Assembly (NCBI GenBank): GCA_019912965.1 | Contig: JAIOHM010000156.1 | Location: 1-64,000 of the forward strand | Direction: 5' to 3' | Source of the DNA: Anaerolineae bacterium | GTDB taxonomy: Bacteria > Chloroflexota > Anaerolineae > Aggregatilineales > Phototrophicaceae | Length of the DNA: 64,000 bases | In this document: in pieces, positions 51,354 to 59,728 of the stretch | Numbering within the stretch: position 1 is the stretch's first letter | Layout of the letters: every line of letters begins with the position of its first letter | Notes under the pieces: model-generated | Database searches by the model: none | What the model was told of the DNA's origin: nothing | Seen by the model: the letters and a program-made list of their open reading frames with translations, nothing else | Translations under genes and position numbers: made by a program

Positions 51354-52892
51354 ATGCCTCGTGCCTTGTTAAGTGTCTATGACAAGACCGATTTGGTTAA
51401 ATTTGCGTCTGGCTTGGTTGAGCTTGGGTGGGATTTGGTTGCCAGTGGTGGCACGGAAGCTGCCCTGCGTAACGCTGGGATTTCGGTTACACCTGTTGAT
51501 CAATTGACAGGTGTCCGTGAACTGCTCGACGGTCGGGTAAAAACGCTCCATCCGGCTATCCATGCGGGCATCTTGGCACGCGATAAACCTGAAGACCTTG
51601 CCAGTCTAAAAGAGTTTGGCTACGCTCCCATCAACATGGTTGTGTGCAATTTGTATCCATTTCAGGAAACCGTTGCTCAACTAGGTATTACGCTTCAAGA
51701 TGCTATTGAGCAGATTGATATTGGTGGTGTTACCCTGCTGAGGTCGGCGGCCAAAAACTTCTTTCATGTCGTAGTTGTCTGCGACACAAACGATTATAGT
51801 AAAGTCCTTGCAGAACTTAAGGTTTCCAGTCACGTTGAAATAGCTACCCGTCGCAAGTTGGCGGTTAAAGCTTTTGCCCATACTCGTGATTATGATACGG
51901 CCATCCACGCATTTCTGTCGCAAGATATGGTACCAAGCTTAATGAGTACAGACCTGCCTCGGCATCTGTCGCTGGGAATGCAGCAGATTGAAGTACTACG
52001 TTATGGCGAAAATCCACATCAGGCTGCCGCTTATTATGGTAGAACTGGCAAAGGAGGCCCGCTGGGTGGCACGATACTAGGTGGCAAGCAGCTATCCTAC
52101 AACAATATTCTTGATCTTGATGCGGCATGGCGCGCCGTGAGTGGTTTTTCTGACCCTACTGTTGTAATCGTCAAACATCTGAATCCGGTCGGTATCGCCA
52201 GCGCATCTACCTTGGCCGAAGCCTATACAAGAGCACTGGCTTCAGATCCTGTTTCTGCCTTTGGTGGGGTAATTGCTGTCAACCGCCCTATCAATGAAGA
52301 TTTTGTAAACGCATTGGGAAGCCTCTTTATTGAGGCAATCGCTGCACCTTCATTTGCGCCATCGGCCCAAACAGCACTGCTCAACAACCGCAAAAATTGC
52401 CGTCTTCTTCAGGTAGCGCAACCCTATAGCGGGCATGAATTTGAGATCCGCACTGTCCATAGTGGTCTGCTTCTTCAAAGTGCTGATGTAGGCGATCCAG
52501 AAAGCACAGTCCTAAAAACAGTCACGGAAAGAGCACCTACCACTACAGAACTCAGCGCACTTCAATTTGCCTGGGAAGCGGTTCAACATGTCAAGTCAAA
52601 TGCAATTGTTTTGGCAGTCGAAACTGCTACAGTAGGAATCGGCGGTGGTTTGCCTAGTCGGGTAGACGCTGTCCACCTAGCCGTAACTAAGGCAGGTGAA
52701 CGTGCAAAAGGCGCAGTAATGGCTTCTGACGCTTTTTTTCCATTTGCGGATGGTCTGGAACTGGCAATCAAAGCAGGTGTAACGGCGGTCATCCAACCAG
52801 GTGGCTCTATTCGGGATAAAGAAGTGATTGAGGCAGCCAATCAAGCCAATATTGCTATGATTTTTACAGGTTCGCGTCACTTCCGGCATTAG
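51354..52892 (+). CDS. purH: Bifunctional AICAR transformylase / IMP cyclohydrolase
   Basis: A 512-residue enzyme for the last two steps of IMP synthesis. The N-terminal MGS-like IMP cyclohydrolase domain covers about residues 1-190 (ALLSVYDKTDL, then DGRVKTLHPAIHAGIL). The transformylase half follows, with RYGENPHQAAAYYG (about 209-222), the catalytic KHLNPVGIAS (about 264-273) and AFGGVIAVNRP. It ends SDAFFPFADGLELA and VIQPGGSIRDKEV. All hallmark motifs are intact. A TATAAT at 51302-51307 may be part of its promoter. tRNA-Thr follows 56 bases after the stop. Confidence 0.97.
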   Translation: MPRALLSVYDKTDLVKFASGLVELGWDLVASGGTEAALRNAGISVTPVDQLTGVRELLDGRVKTLHPAIHAGILARDKPEDLASLKEFGYAPINMVVCNLYPFQETVAQLGITLQDAIEQIDIGGVTLLRSAAKNFFHVVVVCDTNDYSKVLAELKVSSHVEIATRRKLAVKAFAHTRDYDTAIHAFLSQDMVPSLMSTDLPRHLSLGMQQIEVLRYGENPHQAAAYYGRTGKGGPLGGTILGGKQLSYNNILDLDAAWRAVSGFSDPTVVIVKHLNPVGIASASTLAEAYTRALASDPVSAFGGVIAVNRPINEDFVNALGSLFIEAIAAPSFAPSAQTALLNNRKNCRLLQVAQPYSGHEFEIRTVHSGLLLQSADVGDPESTVLKTVTERAPTTTELSALQFAWEAVQHVKSNAIVLAVETATVGIGGGLPSRVDAVHLAVTKAGERAKGAVMASDAFFPFADGLELAIKAGVTAVIQPGGSIRDKEVIEAANQANIAMIFTGSRHFRH

Positions 52893-52907
52893 TCCCTTAC
52901 TTGAGCC

Positions 52908-52937
52908 TTGATTGGTTGATTGTCATTTTGCTATAAT
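52908..52937 (+). promoter_or_regulatory. Predicted promoter of tRNA-Thr
   Basis: TTGATT (52908-52913) and TATAAT (52932-52937) are 18 bases apart, ending ten bases before the mature tRNA 5' end. Confidence 0.6.
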
Positions 52938-52947
52938 GCTGGAAATT

Positions 52948-53019
52948 GCCACCTTAGCTCAATGGTAGAGCAAACGCTTCGTAAGCGTTAGGTTGCGGGT
53001 TCAAGTCCCACAGGTGGCT
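52948..53019 (+). tRNA. trnT: tRNA-Thr (anticodon CGT)
   Basis: A 72-nt cloverleaf. The acceptor stem is GCCACCT/AGGTGGC with discriminator T. The D-arm GCTC/GAGC, anticodon stem AACGC/GCGTT and loop TTCGTAA give anticodon CGT, reading ACG (Thr). The variable loop is AGGTT, and the T-arm loop TTCAAGT is standard. The T-stem (GCGGG/CCCAC) has one C-A mismatch. CCA is not encoded. Confidence 0.93.
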
Positions 53020-53026
53020 TTCAACT

Positions 53027-53059
53027 GCCCGCCAACACTCGTTGCGGGCTTTTCTTTTG
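53027..53059 (+). terminator. Terminator after tRNA-Thr
   Basis: GCCCGC (53027-53032) pairs with GCGGGC (53044-53049), followed by TTTTCTTTT. Confidence 0.75.
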
Positions 53060-53082
53060 AATAACTCCAGGGAGTTTTCAGT

Positions 53083-53721
53083 ATGGAAAATCACCCCGTT
53101 ACAATTGCTGTTGTTGGGGGTACAGGAGCGGGTAAAACAACAATCTCTAATGCCATATTGGAGCGCGTTGGCAGTCATAATATCGCCTACATCCCACACG
53201 ATGCCTATTACAAAGATGTCGAGCAGATTCCGTTTGCCCAACCCGGAATACGTAATTTTGATCACCCGGATGCGCTGGACACCTCATTGTTGATTGAACA
53301 TATCCGTCAGCTTCAAAGCAACCATCCTGCCGATATTCCAGTCTATGACTTCACCACGTATCGCCGTGCTCATGAAATGCAGCGAGTTGAACCACAACCA
53401 ATCATTTTGGTAGAAGGCATTTTGACATTTGTTGAACCAATATTGCGAGACCTGTTTGATATCAAAATCTTTGTCGATATCGATGCCGACATTCGTTTCA
53501 TTCGGCGACTTCAGCGTGATATCGCAGAGCGAGGGCGCAATGTCGAATCAGTTATTGATCAATATCTCACTACGGTTCGTCCCATGCATGTTCAATTTGT
53601 CGAACCCAGTCGCCGTTATGCTGACGTCATTATTCCTGAAGGCGGCCATAACATAGTTGCAATTGACATGGTGGCAGACCGTATTCGCAGCATGCTCCGT
53701 GAGCGGCGCAAATTAGCTTAA
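53083..53721 (+). CDS. udk: Uridine kinase
   Basis: A 212-residue P-loop kinase of pyrimidine salvage that phosphorylates uridine and cytidine. The P-loop is GGTGAGKTTISNA (about residues 11-23). The nucleoside-site segment HDAYYKDVEQIPF (about 39-51) and FDHPDALDT (about 59-67) follow. The catalytic region with PVYDFTTYRRAHE is at about 86-98, and the lid RRLQRDIAERGR at about 145-156. It ends shortly before a promoter for the downstream kinase gene and is transcribed from somewhere in the tRNA or upstream region. Confidence 0.95.
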   Translation: MENHPVTIAVVGGTGAGKTTISNAILERVGSHNIAYIPHDAYYKDVEQIPFAQPGIRNFDHPDALDTSLLIEHIRQLQSNHPADIPVYDFTTYRRAHEMQRVEPQPIILVEGILTFVEPILRDLFDIKIFVDIDADIRFIRRLQRDIAERGRNVESVIDQYLTTVRPMHVQFVEPSRRYADVIIPEGGHNIVAIDMVADRIRSMLRERRKLA

Positions 53722-53722
53722 C

Positions 53723-53751
53723 TTGCCCCTCCTATCCAACGCCTATATAAT
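53723..53751 (+). promoter_or_regulatory. Predicted promoter of the histidine kinase gene
   Basis: TTGCCC (53723-53728) and TATAAT (53746-53751) are 17 bases apart, about 53 bases before ATG 53805. Confidence 0.45.
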
Positions 53752-53804
53752 CAGTTCAAGTGAGTTAATGTGTGCCGCAATGGGACTCTGGCGCGGAGGA
53801 TTTG

Positions 53805-55313
53805 ATGACGCAGGTGAATACCACCCAAGATTCCACCAGGCAAAATGTCCTCGGTGAAATAATTAGCTTGATAGCGGCCAACCCCGCCAGTTCAGAAAAC
53901 ATCAATGCGATTTTGAAGTTGGTGCAAGCAGCATCTGCCGCAACCAGTGCTTCGTTTATCTTATTTGATGAACCTAAGCTGGTTATTTCATCAGGTGACA
54001 GCGACTCATGGATCAACCATGAACAGATACTACAGTCCTTTACAGCAAAATTGTCGGACAAGCTGAATATCAATCCACCATTGATTGATGGATTAGCCTC
54101 AAAGCATCAAAATTGGTTAGCAGCCCCATTGCGAAATGGCAAGCTCGATCTTGGTTTATTATGGCTGTCTTTTGACACTCTCCCCCCACTTGCTGACACT
54201 CTAGATGCCTTGGTAGATAGTCTGAGCATTCTTGCCTCCAATCTTCACGCCCACGAGTCTCATGAACATTCTCATCAGTTAACGATCTCTTTGCTAACCA
54301 GCATCACTGATCCGCTTCTGGTTCTTGATGATGATCGTAATTTACTGCTGATGAATCCCGCTGCCGAAACCGTATTCAAAGCAAAAGCAGATCAGGTTCG
54401 TGGAAAATCACTGCGAGAAATTGTTCAATCGGAAGAGCTAATAGCTCTTGGCTCAGATGAAACCAAAAAATTGGCAGAATGGATTTCCCCGGACGAGAAA
54501 ACCTTTGTACCCCGGATTGAAGCTGTGCGAGATGCTCAGGGTTCACTTGAAGGATGGGTATTGGCGCTCCGCGATGTAACTCAGTTCAAGAAACTCAACC
54601 GCAATCAAAGTGAGTTTATGCGGATTGTCTCACATGACCTCCGTTCCCCATTAACGGCTATGCAGGGTTTTGCCAGCATGTTGGAACTTGGCCTTGTTGG
54701 GGAGATGAACGAAAAACAAAACCACTTTGTCAGCAAAATTCTAGCAGGCATTGCCCAGATGACAGCACTTGTTGAGAATATCCAGGATGCCGGACGCTAT
54801 GACCCCGAATCCGGCTTTTATGAGCTGACACGTTCGCATTGTGATTTGGGGGAAATGCTCCGCAAAATTGTTGATAACCAGCTTGTTCCTGCTGAAAAAG
54901 CATTAACAATCTCTGTCTCAATCGCAGACAATGTGCCAATCATCAATGCCGATACCAACATGTTGGAACGGGCCATTATCAACCTGGTCGATAATGCCAT
55001 CAAATATACCCCTAGTGGCGGCAAGGTTGAGGTCGGAGCCAAGTGTGAAAATAATGAAGTCATTGTTACGGTAAAAGATAGCGGTCTAGGTATTGATGCA
55101 CAGGATCAGCAGCATCTTTTTGAGCGTCATGTACGGATTGCCCGTCAGGAACATAAAAAAATCAAAGGCAGTGGTCTGGGTTTATTCATCGTACGTAGTG
55201 TCGCACAGCGGCATGGTGGTGATGCATGGGTAGAAAGCACACAAGGCAAGGGCAGCACTTTCTATCTGGGTATTCCGTTGGACGGCCCAAATCTGGTGAC
55301 AGCTAAAGAATAA
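53805..55313 (+). CDS. PAS sensor histidine kinase
   Basis: A soluble 502-residue kinase. ATG 53805 is preferred because GGAGGA lies four bases upstream. An N-terminal GAF-like region (about 25-145) is followed by a PAS domain (about 155-265, with LTSITDPLLVLDDDRNLLLM, and RDVTQFKKLN closing it). HisKA has phospho-acceptor His277 in VSHDLRSPLTAM. HATPase_c motifs are NLVDNAIKYTP (N-box), DSGLGIDAQD (G1) and KGSGLGLFIVR (G2). There is no membrane segment, so it senses a cytoplasmic signal. No response-regulator gene is adjacent. Confidence 0.93.
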   Translation: MTQVNTTQDSTRQNVLGEIISLIAANPASSENINAILKLVQAASAATSASFILFDEPKLVISSGDSDSWINHEQILQSFTAKLSDKLNINPPLIDGLASKHQNWLAAPLRNGKLDLGLLWLSFDTLPPLADTLDALVDSLSILASNLHAHESHEHSHQLTISLLTSITDPLLVLDDDRNLLLMNPAAETVFKAKADQVRGKSLREIVQSEELIALGSDETKKLAEWISPDEKTFVPRIEAVRDAQGSLEGWVLALRDVTQFKKLNRNQSEFMRIVSHDLRSPLTAMQGFASMLELGLVGEMNEKQNHFVSKILAGIAQMTALVENIQDAGRYDPESGFYELTRSHCDLGEMLRKIVDNQLVPAEKALTISVSIADNVPIINADTNMLERAIINLVDNAIKYTPSGGKVEVGAKCENNEVIVTVKDSGLGIDAQDQQHLFERHVRIARQEHKKIKGSGLGLFIVRSVAQRHGGDAWVESTQGKGSTFYLGIPLDGPNLVTAKE

Positions 55314-55343
55314 TTGTTCCACGCTGATATCTGATGTAAGATA

Positions 55344-55372
55344 GCCCCGCTCCAGCGGGGTATTTATATTTT
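55344..55372 (+). terminator. Terminator between the kinase gene and mutL
   Basis: CCCCGC (55345-55350) pairs with GCGGGG (55355-55360) around TCCA, followed by TATTTATATTTT. Confidence 0.75.
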
Positions 55373-55383
55373 GAGGGATGAGC

Positions 55384-57198
55384 ATGGCAATACAAATCTT
55401 GCCTGAGCTAGTTGTTGCTCAAATCGCAGCAGGTGAAGTTGTTGAACGTCCCGCCTCAGTGGTTAAAGAATTGGTTGAAAATGCACTGGATGCTGGTGCA
55501 CGAAACATTCGCATCGAAATTACAGGCGGTGGTCGTCATCGCATTCGTATCAGCGATGATGGCTCTGGAATTCCACAAGAAGAAACGGAATTGGCTTTTT
55601 ATCGTCATGCCACCAGCAAACTCCGCTCAACTGAAGACCTGACGAACATCAATACATTAGGTTTTCGCGGAGAAGCTCTGGCGAGTATCGCGTCTGTCAG
55701 CCAGTTAAGTGTCGTTTCACGTCATGTCGAGTCGCAAATGGGTACTCTCTTGCATCTGGAAGGCGGGCAGGTTGTTCGTCGTCAGCATGTAGGTGCGCCC
55801 GTCGGGACGGTGCTAACGGTTGAAAATCTCTTTTACAACACCCCTGCCCGCCTGAAATTTCTCAAAAAAGAAAATACGGAAAAACGCCAGATCGCTCTGT
55901 TTGTCACCCGCTATGCGATGGCTTATCCTCATGTGCATTTCACGTTGGAACAGGATGGTCGTGAGGTTTTCCGTTCAAGTGGTAGTGGTCAGTTAGCCGA
56001 TGTTTTGGTGGGGGCCTTAGGGTTGGATAGTTTCCGCAACATGGTTGAAGTATCTGGCAAAGAACTGGCCCGCGAAGGCCGCCCGGAAATTCACGTCTTG
56101 GGTTACACCTCTGTTCCCAGTCTGCATCGCTCAGATCGCAATCATATAACACTATTTGTGAATGGCCGTTGGATTCAAGACCCTCGTCTTTCGTATGCAG
56201 TAACACAGGCTTATCACACATTTCTGATGACTGGACGTTACCCGGTTGCAGTACTGATGTTACAACTACCTCCAAGTGAGGTAGATGTAAATGTTCACCC
56301 TACAAAAGCAGAGGTTCGTTTTCGTGATACCGATGCTGTATTTACGGCTGTTCAACGCGCTGTTCGTCGCGCTGTAGTTGACTTGGCCCAAACGCCAGCA
56401 ATGCGTGGTGGACGCGGATTATCGTTAGCGCATGGTATTTTGCCACATTGGAGTACAGAGTTACCCGCTGATAGACAAACTCAACTGGACATGAATCTCA
56501 ATATCCAGGATTCCGGACAGTATACACGAGGCCGATTGCTTAATAGAGATGTTAATAATGATTGGAATGATCCAACCTCAATCCCCGCTGGGCCAGAGGC
56601 TCCACTAAAGCCACGAACGCTACCGATCTTACGTGTTGTGGGTCAGGTCGGCGCAACTTACATCATTGCCGAAGGTCCATCCGGTTTATATCTTGTGGAT
56701 CAACACGCCGCCCATGAACGTATTCTATATGAACAGTTTATGGAAGAATATGGGAAGCAGCAGCCCATCGCACAATACACGCTGACTGCCCAAACTATTC
56801 ATTTACCCCCAACAGAAGCGCGGCTTGTTGAGGAAAATCTGCAAGTTTTACAAACGGTTGGGTTCGATCTGGAATCCTTCGGGCCCAATACATTTATTGT
56901 CCGAAGTGTTCCCGCGCTTTTGGCTGATGAAGCTCCAATGGACGTACTTGGGGGTATTATTGCGGATCTTGAAGCTGGTGAAAAACCGGGTCAAGGAACA
57001 ATTGAAGACAAAATCATCACCCGTGTTTGTAAACAGGCAGCAATCAAGGCAGGTCAAATCCTTAGCCTGGACGAAATGCAATCTATCATTCGGCAATTGG
57101 AACGCTGCCGTTCACCACACACCTGCCCTCATGGCCGCCCCACCATGCTTCATATGAGCAGTGAACAGTTAGCTCACGAATTTGGTCGCTTGGGCTAA
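55384..57198 (+). CDS. mutL: DNA mismatch repair protein MutL
   Basis: A 604-residue MutL. ATG 55384 is chosen because GAGGG then has six bases of spacing (none for ATG 55378). The N-terminal GHKL ATPase carries IAAGEVVERPASVVKELV, LDAGARNI, DDGSGIP (about residues 57-63) and GFRGEALASI (about 90-99). The C-terminal domain carries the endonuclease motif DQHAAHERILYE (about 439-450) and CPHGRPTM near the end. It is therefore the nicking type found in bacteria without MutH. mutS is not in the window. The stop shares CTAA with the convergent LysM gene. Confidence 0.96.
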   Translation: MAIQILPELVVAQIAAGEVVERPASVVKELVENALDAGARNIRIEITGGGRHRIRISDDGSGIPQEETELAFYRHATSKLRSTEDLTNINTLGFRGEALASIASVSQLSVVSRHVESQMGTLLHLEGGQVVRRQHVGAPVGTVLTVENLFYNTPARLKFLKKENTEKRQIALFVTRYAMAYPHVHFTLEQDGREVFRSSGSGQLADVLVGALGLDSFRNMVEVSGKELAREGRPEIHVLGYTSVPSLHRSDRNHITLFVNGRWIQDPRLSYAVTQAYHTFLMTGRYPVAVLMLQLPPSEVDVNVHPTKAEVRFRDTDAVFTAVQRAVRRAVVDLAQTPAMRGGRGLSLAHGILPHWSTELPADRQTQLDMNLNIQDSGQYTRGRLLNRDVNNDWNDPTSIPAGPEAPLKPRTLPILRVVGQVGATYIIAEGPSGLYLVDQHAAHERILYEQFMEEYGKQQPIAQYTLTAQTIHLPPTEARLVEENLQVLQTVGFDLESFGPNTFIVRSVPALLADEAPMDVLGGIIADLEAGEKPGQGTIEDKIITRVCKQAAIKAGQILSLDEMQSIIRQLERCRSPHTCPHGRPTMLHMSSEQLAHEFGRLG

Positions 57199-58301
57199 CG
57201 ACTCTGCCATTGAAAACTGCGAATCTCCGATGTTCCGCCAACAGGAGTGTACTGTCCCTGTGCATTTTGCCGCGCGACATGGACAGTCCAATTTATGGTA
57301 TGTATCTGCCCATCGCCGGGGATAAGTGTGTCAGGCAGCAGGTATGATGTATCACGTGTAACATCAAAGAATATGCTATTCAGTGTCATATCCCGAACCT
57401 CTACCAGATACATATCCCCCGATCCCAATACGCCAACACTAACCCACTGCAAGCTGAACACACCTGGAAGTGCCACTGAGCCTTCGGGCGGGTAAATCAG
57501 CATGGGTGGCACATAAGTTGGCGTTGGTGTCGCAGTTTCATTACCGGATGGTGTTGGCGAAAGTGTTGGTGTCGGTGTTGGTGCAGGTAAATTAATTGAC
57601 TGCCCGAGTTGCAGCGGAACATTGCAATTTGGACCACCACTGGGAATCTCGAAGTTGCAGCTAAAAAAGTCCAGCTCTGGATTTAATACAGCAATCTGTT
57701 CCAGCGTAACATTGGAATCTTGTGCGATTCCAATGATAGTATCATTGTTTTGCACAATATATTGTGTAATGGTTGTGTTTTCCGGCAGCACCACATTGGG
57801 AACAGATGCCGCATCAGTGGCCTGCACAACTGCCGCCGTTTCGATATTTTCTGGTGTTGGTGTCGCCGTTTGGCGGGGAATAAAAATTACATTTCCCGGC
57901 CCCGGCAAACTGTCAGCATCAGGAATATTGGGATTGCTTACCACCACCAAATCAATAATGCTGCCGGTGCCAACACTTAAATCCGTATACCCATATAACT
58001 GCACGATATAACCTAATGTCTCGTTCTCTTGAATGGTGTGTTCGTACGGCCCCGGTGTATCCGTTGGGGTTAAGGTGAGCGTTGGGGGTGCAAGCGTAGC
58101 TGTCTCTGTTGGTTCTTCGACCTGTACCAATGATGGCGTTGTTGCATTAACACTAGGTTGTAATGTAAGTGTTGCCTCTGGTGTATCTGTAGGATCAATA
58201 TTCTGAACTGTTGGTGTCAATTCACCGGGCGAATTGAAGTTGCAACCTGCCAACAGGGCTGCCAGCACCAAACCAATAATCCTGTTTCGATATTTCTGCA
58301 T
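57195..58301 (-). CDS. LysM lipoprotein with Ig-like C-terminal domain (copy 2)
   Basis: A 368-residue lipoprotein. The signal peptide ends in the lipobox LLAGC (Cys at about 20). A Thr/Pro linker leads to two LysM-like domains: HTIQENETLGYIVQLYGY (about residues 92-109) and QYIVQNNDTIIGIAQDSN (about 178-195). The second has an insert with two cysteines, FFSCNFEIPSGGPNC. A C-terminal Ig/Fn3-like domain (about 265-368, LQWVSVGVLGSGDMYLVEVRD) closes it. It abuts an upstream paralogue with the same order of parts. The pair probably binds peptidoglycan from the membrane, with the C-terminal domain holding a partner. Confidence 0.82.
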   Translation of the reverse strand: MQKYRNRIIGLVLAALLAGCNFNSPGELTPTVQNIDPTDTPEATLTLQPSVNATTPSLVQVEEPTETATLAPPTLTLTPTDTPGPYEHTIQENETLGYIVQLYGYTDLSVGTGSIIDLVVVSNPNIPDADSLPGPGNVIFIPRQTATPTPENIETAAVVQATDAASVPNVVLPENTTITQYIVQNNDTIIGIAQDSNVTLEQIAVLNPELDFFSCNFEIPSGGPNCNVPLQLGQSINLPAPTPTPTLSPTPSGNETATPTPTYVPPMLIYPPEGSVALPGVFSLQWVSVGVLGSGDMYLVEVRDMTLNSIFFDVTRDTSYLLPDTLIPGDGQIHTINWTVHVARQNAQGQYTPVGGTSEIRSFQWQSR

Positions 58302-59687
58302 TTATGAGTTCCCCTGCCAGGTAAAACGCCGTGCCTCGGTTGTAAAATACGGACTGTCTGGTCGCTCATCATCAATCACACTAACCGTCCAGCTATAATC
58401 ATGACGTTCTGCGGTTTGACTGCGCCATTCTTGCGGGACAATAAAATACAACTCTTGGGTCATCCCTGTATATTCAGTGCCATTGTTAATATCGCGCACC
58501 CGGATTAAGTAACTTTGTCCACTTCCAAGTGATCCTGTAGCTACCCATCGCAATGTTACGAATTCATCTTTGCGGAAAAATGCCCGGTCGCTTGGGCCTA
58601 ATACATTGGGAGCATTGAATGTCGGCGTAGCCGTTGGTGTGGGTGTTTCGCTTCCAGATGGAGTTGGTGGGATAGTAGGCATTGGTGTAGGCGCAGGCAC
58701 ACGAATGCGCTGTCCTTCATAAAGCTGAACAATACAGTTTGCCCCACCAGTTCCCAAGCCAAAATCACATTGAGAGAAAGTTACTTCCGGGTTTAGTTCA
58801 GAAAGTATGCGTAGAGTGGCTCCATAATTGACCGCAATCTGGATGATATTTTCATCTTTCTGCACCTGATGCCACATCACACCGGGTTGAAGGGTTGCTG
58901 TTGGAATCGGTCGAATGCCGCCTTCTGGACGTGCAGCACCGTCTGCGACTACTACGGTCTCGCTTCCACCTTCTACACCAGCTTCAATGGTAGCGGTAGG
59001 AATTGCATTGGGATCAACAGTTGGTGTCGGCCATGGCACTTGTATGATCTGTCCAGCTTGTAATTGACTAGGGTCACTTAAATCATTGAGTTCCAGCACC
59101 GTCGGCAGAATATTATCAATCGTTCGATGACCACAGCGGTACAAAATCGAGATCAAATCATCGTTAGGTTGTACCTGTTGTTCACATGGACCTTCAGTTG
59201 GGGTAATTGTGGGGGTATAGGTTGCGCTTGCTGTTGGTGGCCCATCAGTTACAGTTGCCAAAAAGATAGTTGGCCGGAGTGTATTGGTTGCGATTGTCAG
59301 CGAACTTCCCGATGTGACTACAGGAGTCAGCATCGAGGGATTGTCATTATTGGAATTTGGCAGTGTGTTGTTATTAAACAATCGACTGCCTGCCAGGAGC
59401 ACCATACTAATGCACCCCAAAAGGATTACTACTGCGACACTTCCTACTAGGTATGTGCTGCCACGCCAGCGCAAATTACCTTCAAATAGATCCGTCTCGC
59501 CGTGCTGATTATCATAATAAATAGGGCGGCGGTCAGCTTCTTCATTAGGGGAAACAATCGGAACATTGGTTAGTGTCGTGCCACAAGTACTGCACAGGGT
59601 GGCATTGCGATGGTTTGTTGTGCTGCAAATTGGGCAGGTTTTGTACGACTGCGACAATAAACCTTTACTCCTTAAGTTCGTGTTCAA
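58302..59687 (-). CDS. Zinc-ribbon membrane protein with LysM and Ig-like domains (copy 1)
   Basis: A 461-residue protein. The cytoplasmic N-terminus has a zinc ribbon (CPIC then CSTC, about residues 18-35). One membrane helix follows (YLVGSVAVVILLGCISMVLL, about 79-98). Outside are two LysM-like domains (about 168-222 and 272-335), the second with the Cys-pair insert SQCDFGLGTGGANC. An Ig-like domain ends the protein (about 358-461, VTLRWVATGSLGSGQSYLIRVRD). The parts after the anchor match the downstream lipoprotein, so the two arose by tandem duplication with different anchors. The gene ends one base before the next begins, with no gap. Confidence 0.82.
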   Translation of the reverse strand: MNTNLRSKGLLSQSYKTCPICSTTNHRNATLCSTCGTTLTNVPIVSPNEEADRRPIYYDNQHGETDLFEGNLRWRGSTYLVGSVAVVILLGCISMVLLAGSRLFNNNTLPNSNNDNPSMLTPVVTSGSSLTIATNTLRPTIFLATVTDGPPTASATYTPTITPTEGPCEQQVQPNDDLISILYRCGHRTIDNILPTVLELNDLSDPSQLQAGQIIQVPWPTPTVDPNAIPTATIEAGVEGGSETVVVADGAARPEGGIRPIPTATLQPGVMWHQVQKDENIIQIAVNYGATLRILSELNPEVTFSQCDFGLGTGGANCIVQLYEGQRIRVPAPTPMPTIPPTPSGSETPTPTATPTFNAPNVLGPSDRAFFRKDEFVTLRWVATGSLGSGQSYLIRVRDINNGTEYTGMTQELYFIVPQEWRSQTAERHDYSWTVSVIDDERPDSPYFTTEARRFTWQGNS

Positions 59688-59728
59688 ATAGGCGCATTAT
59701 ACCGCCGCGAGAGGGTGAATAACGAGTG

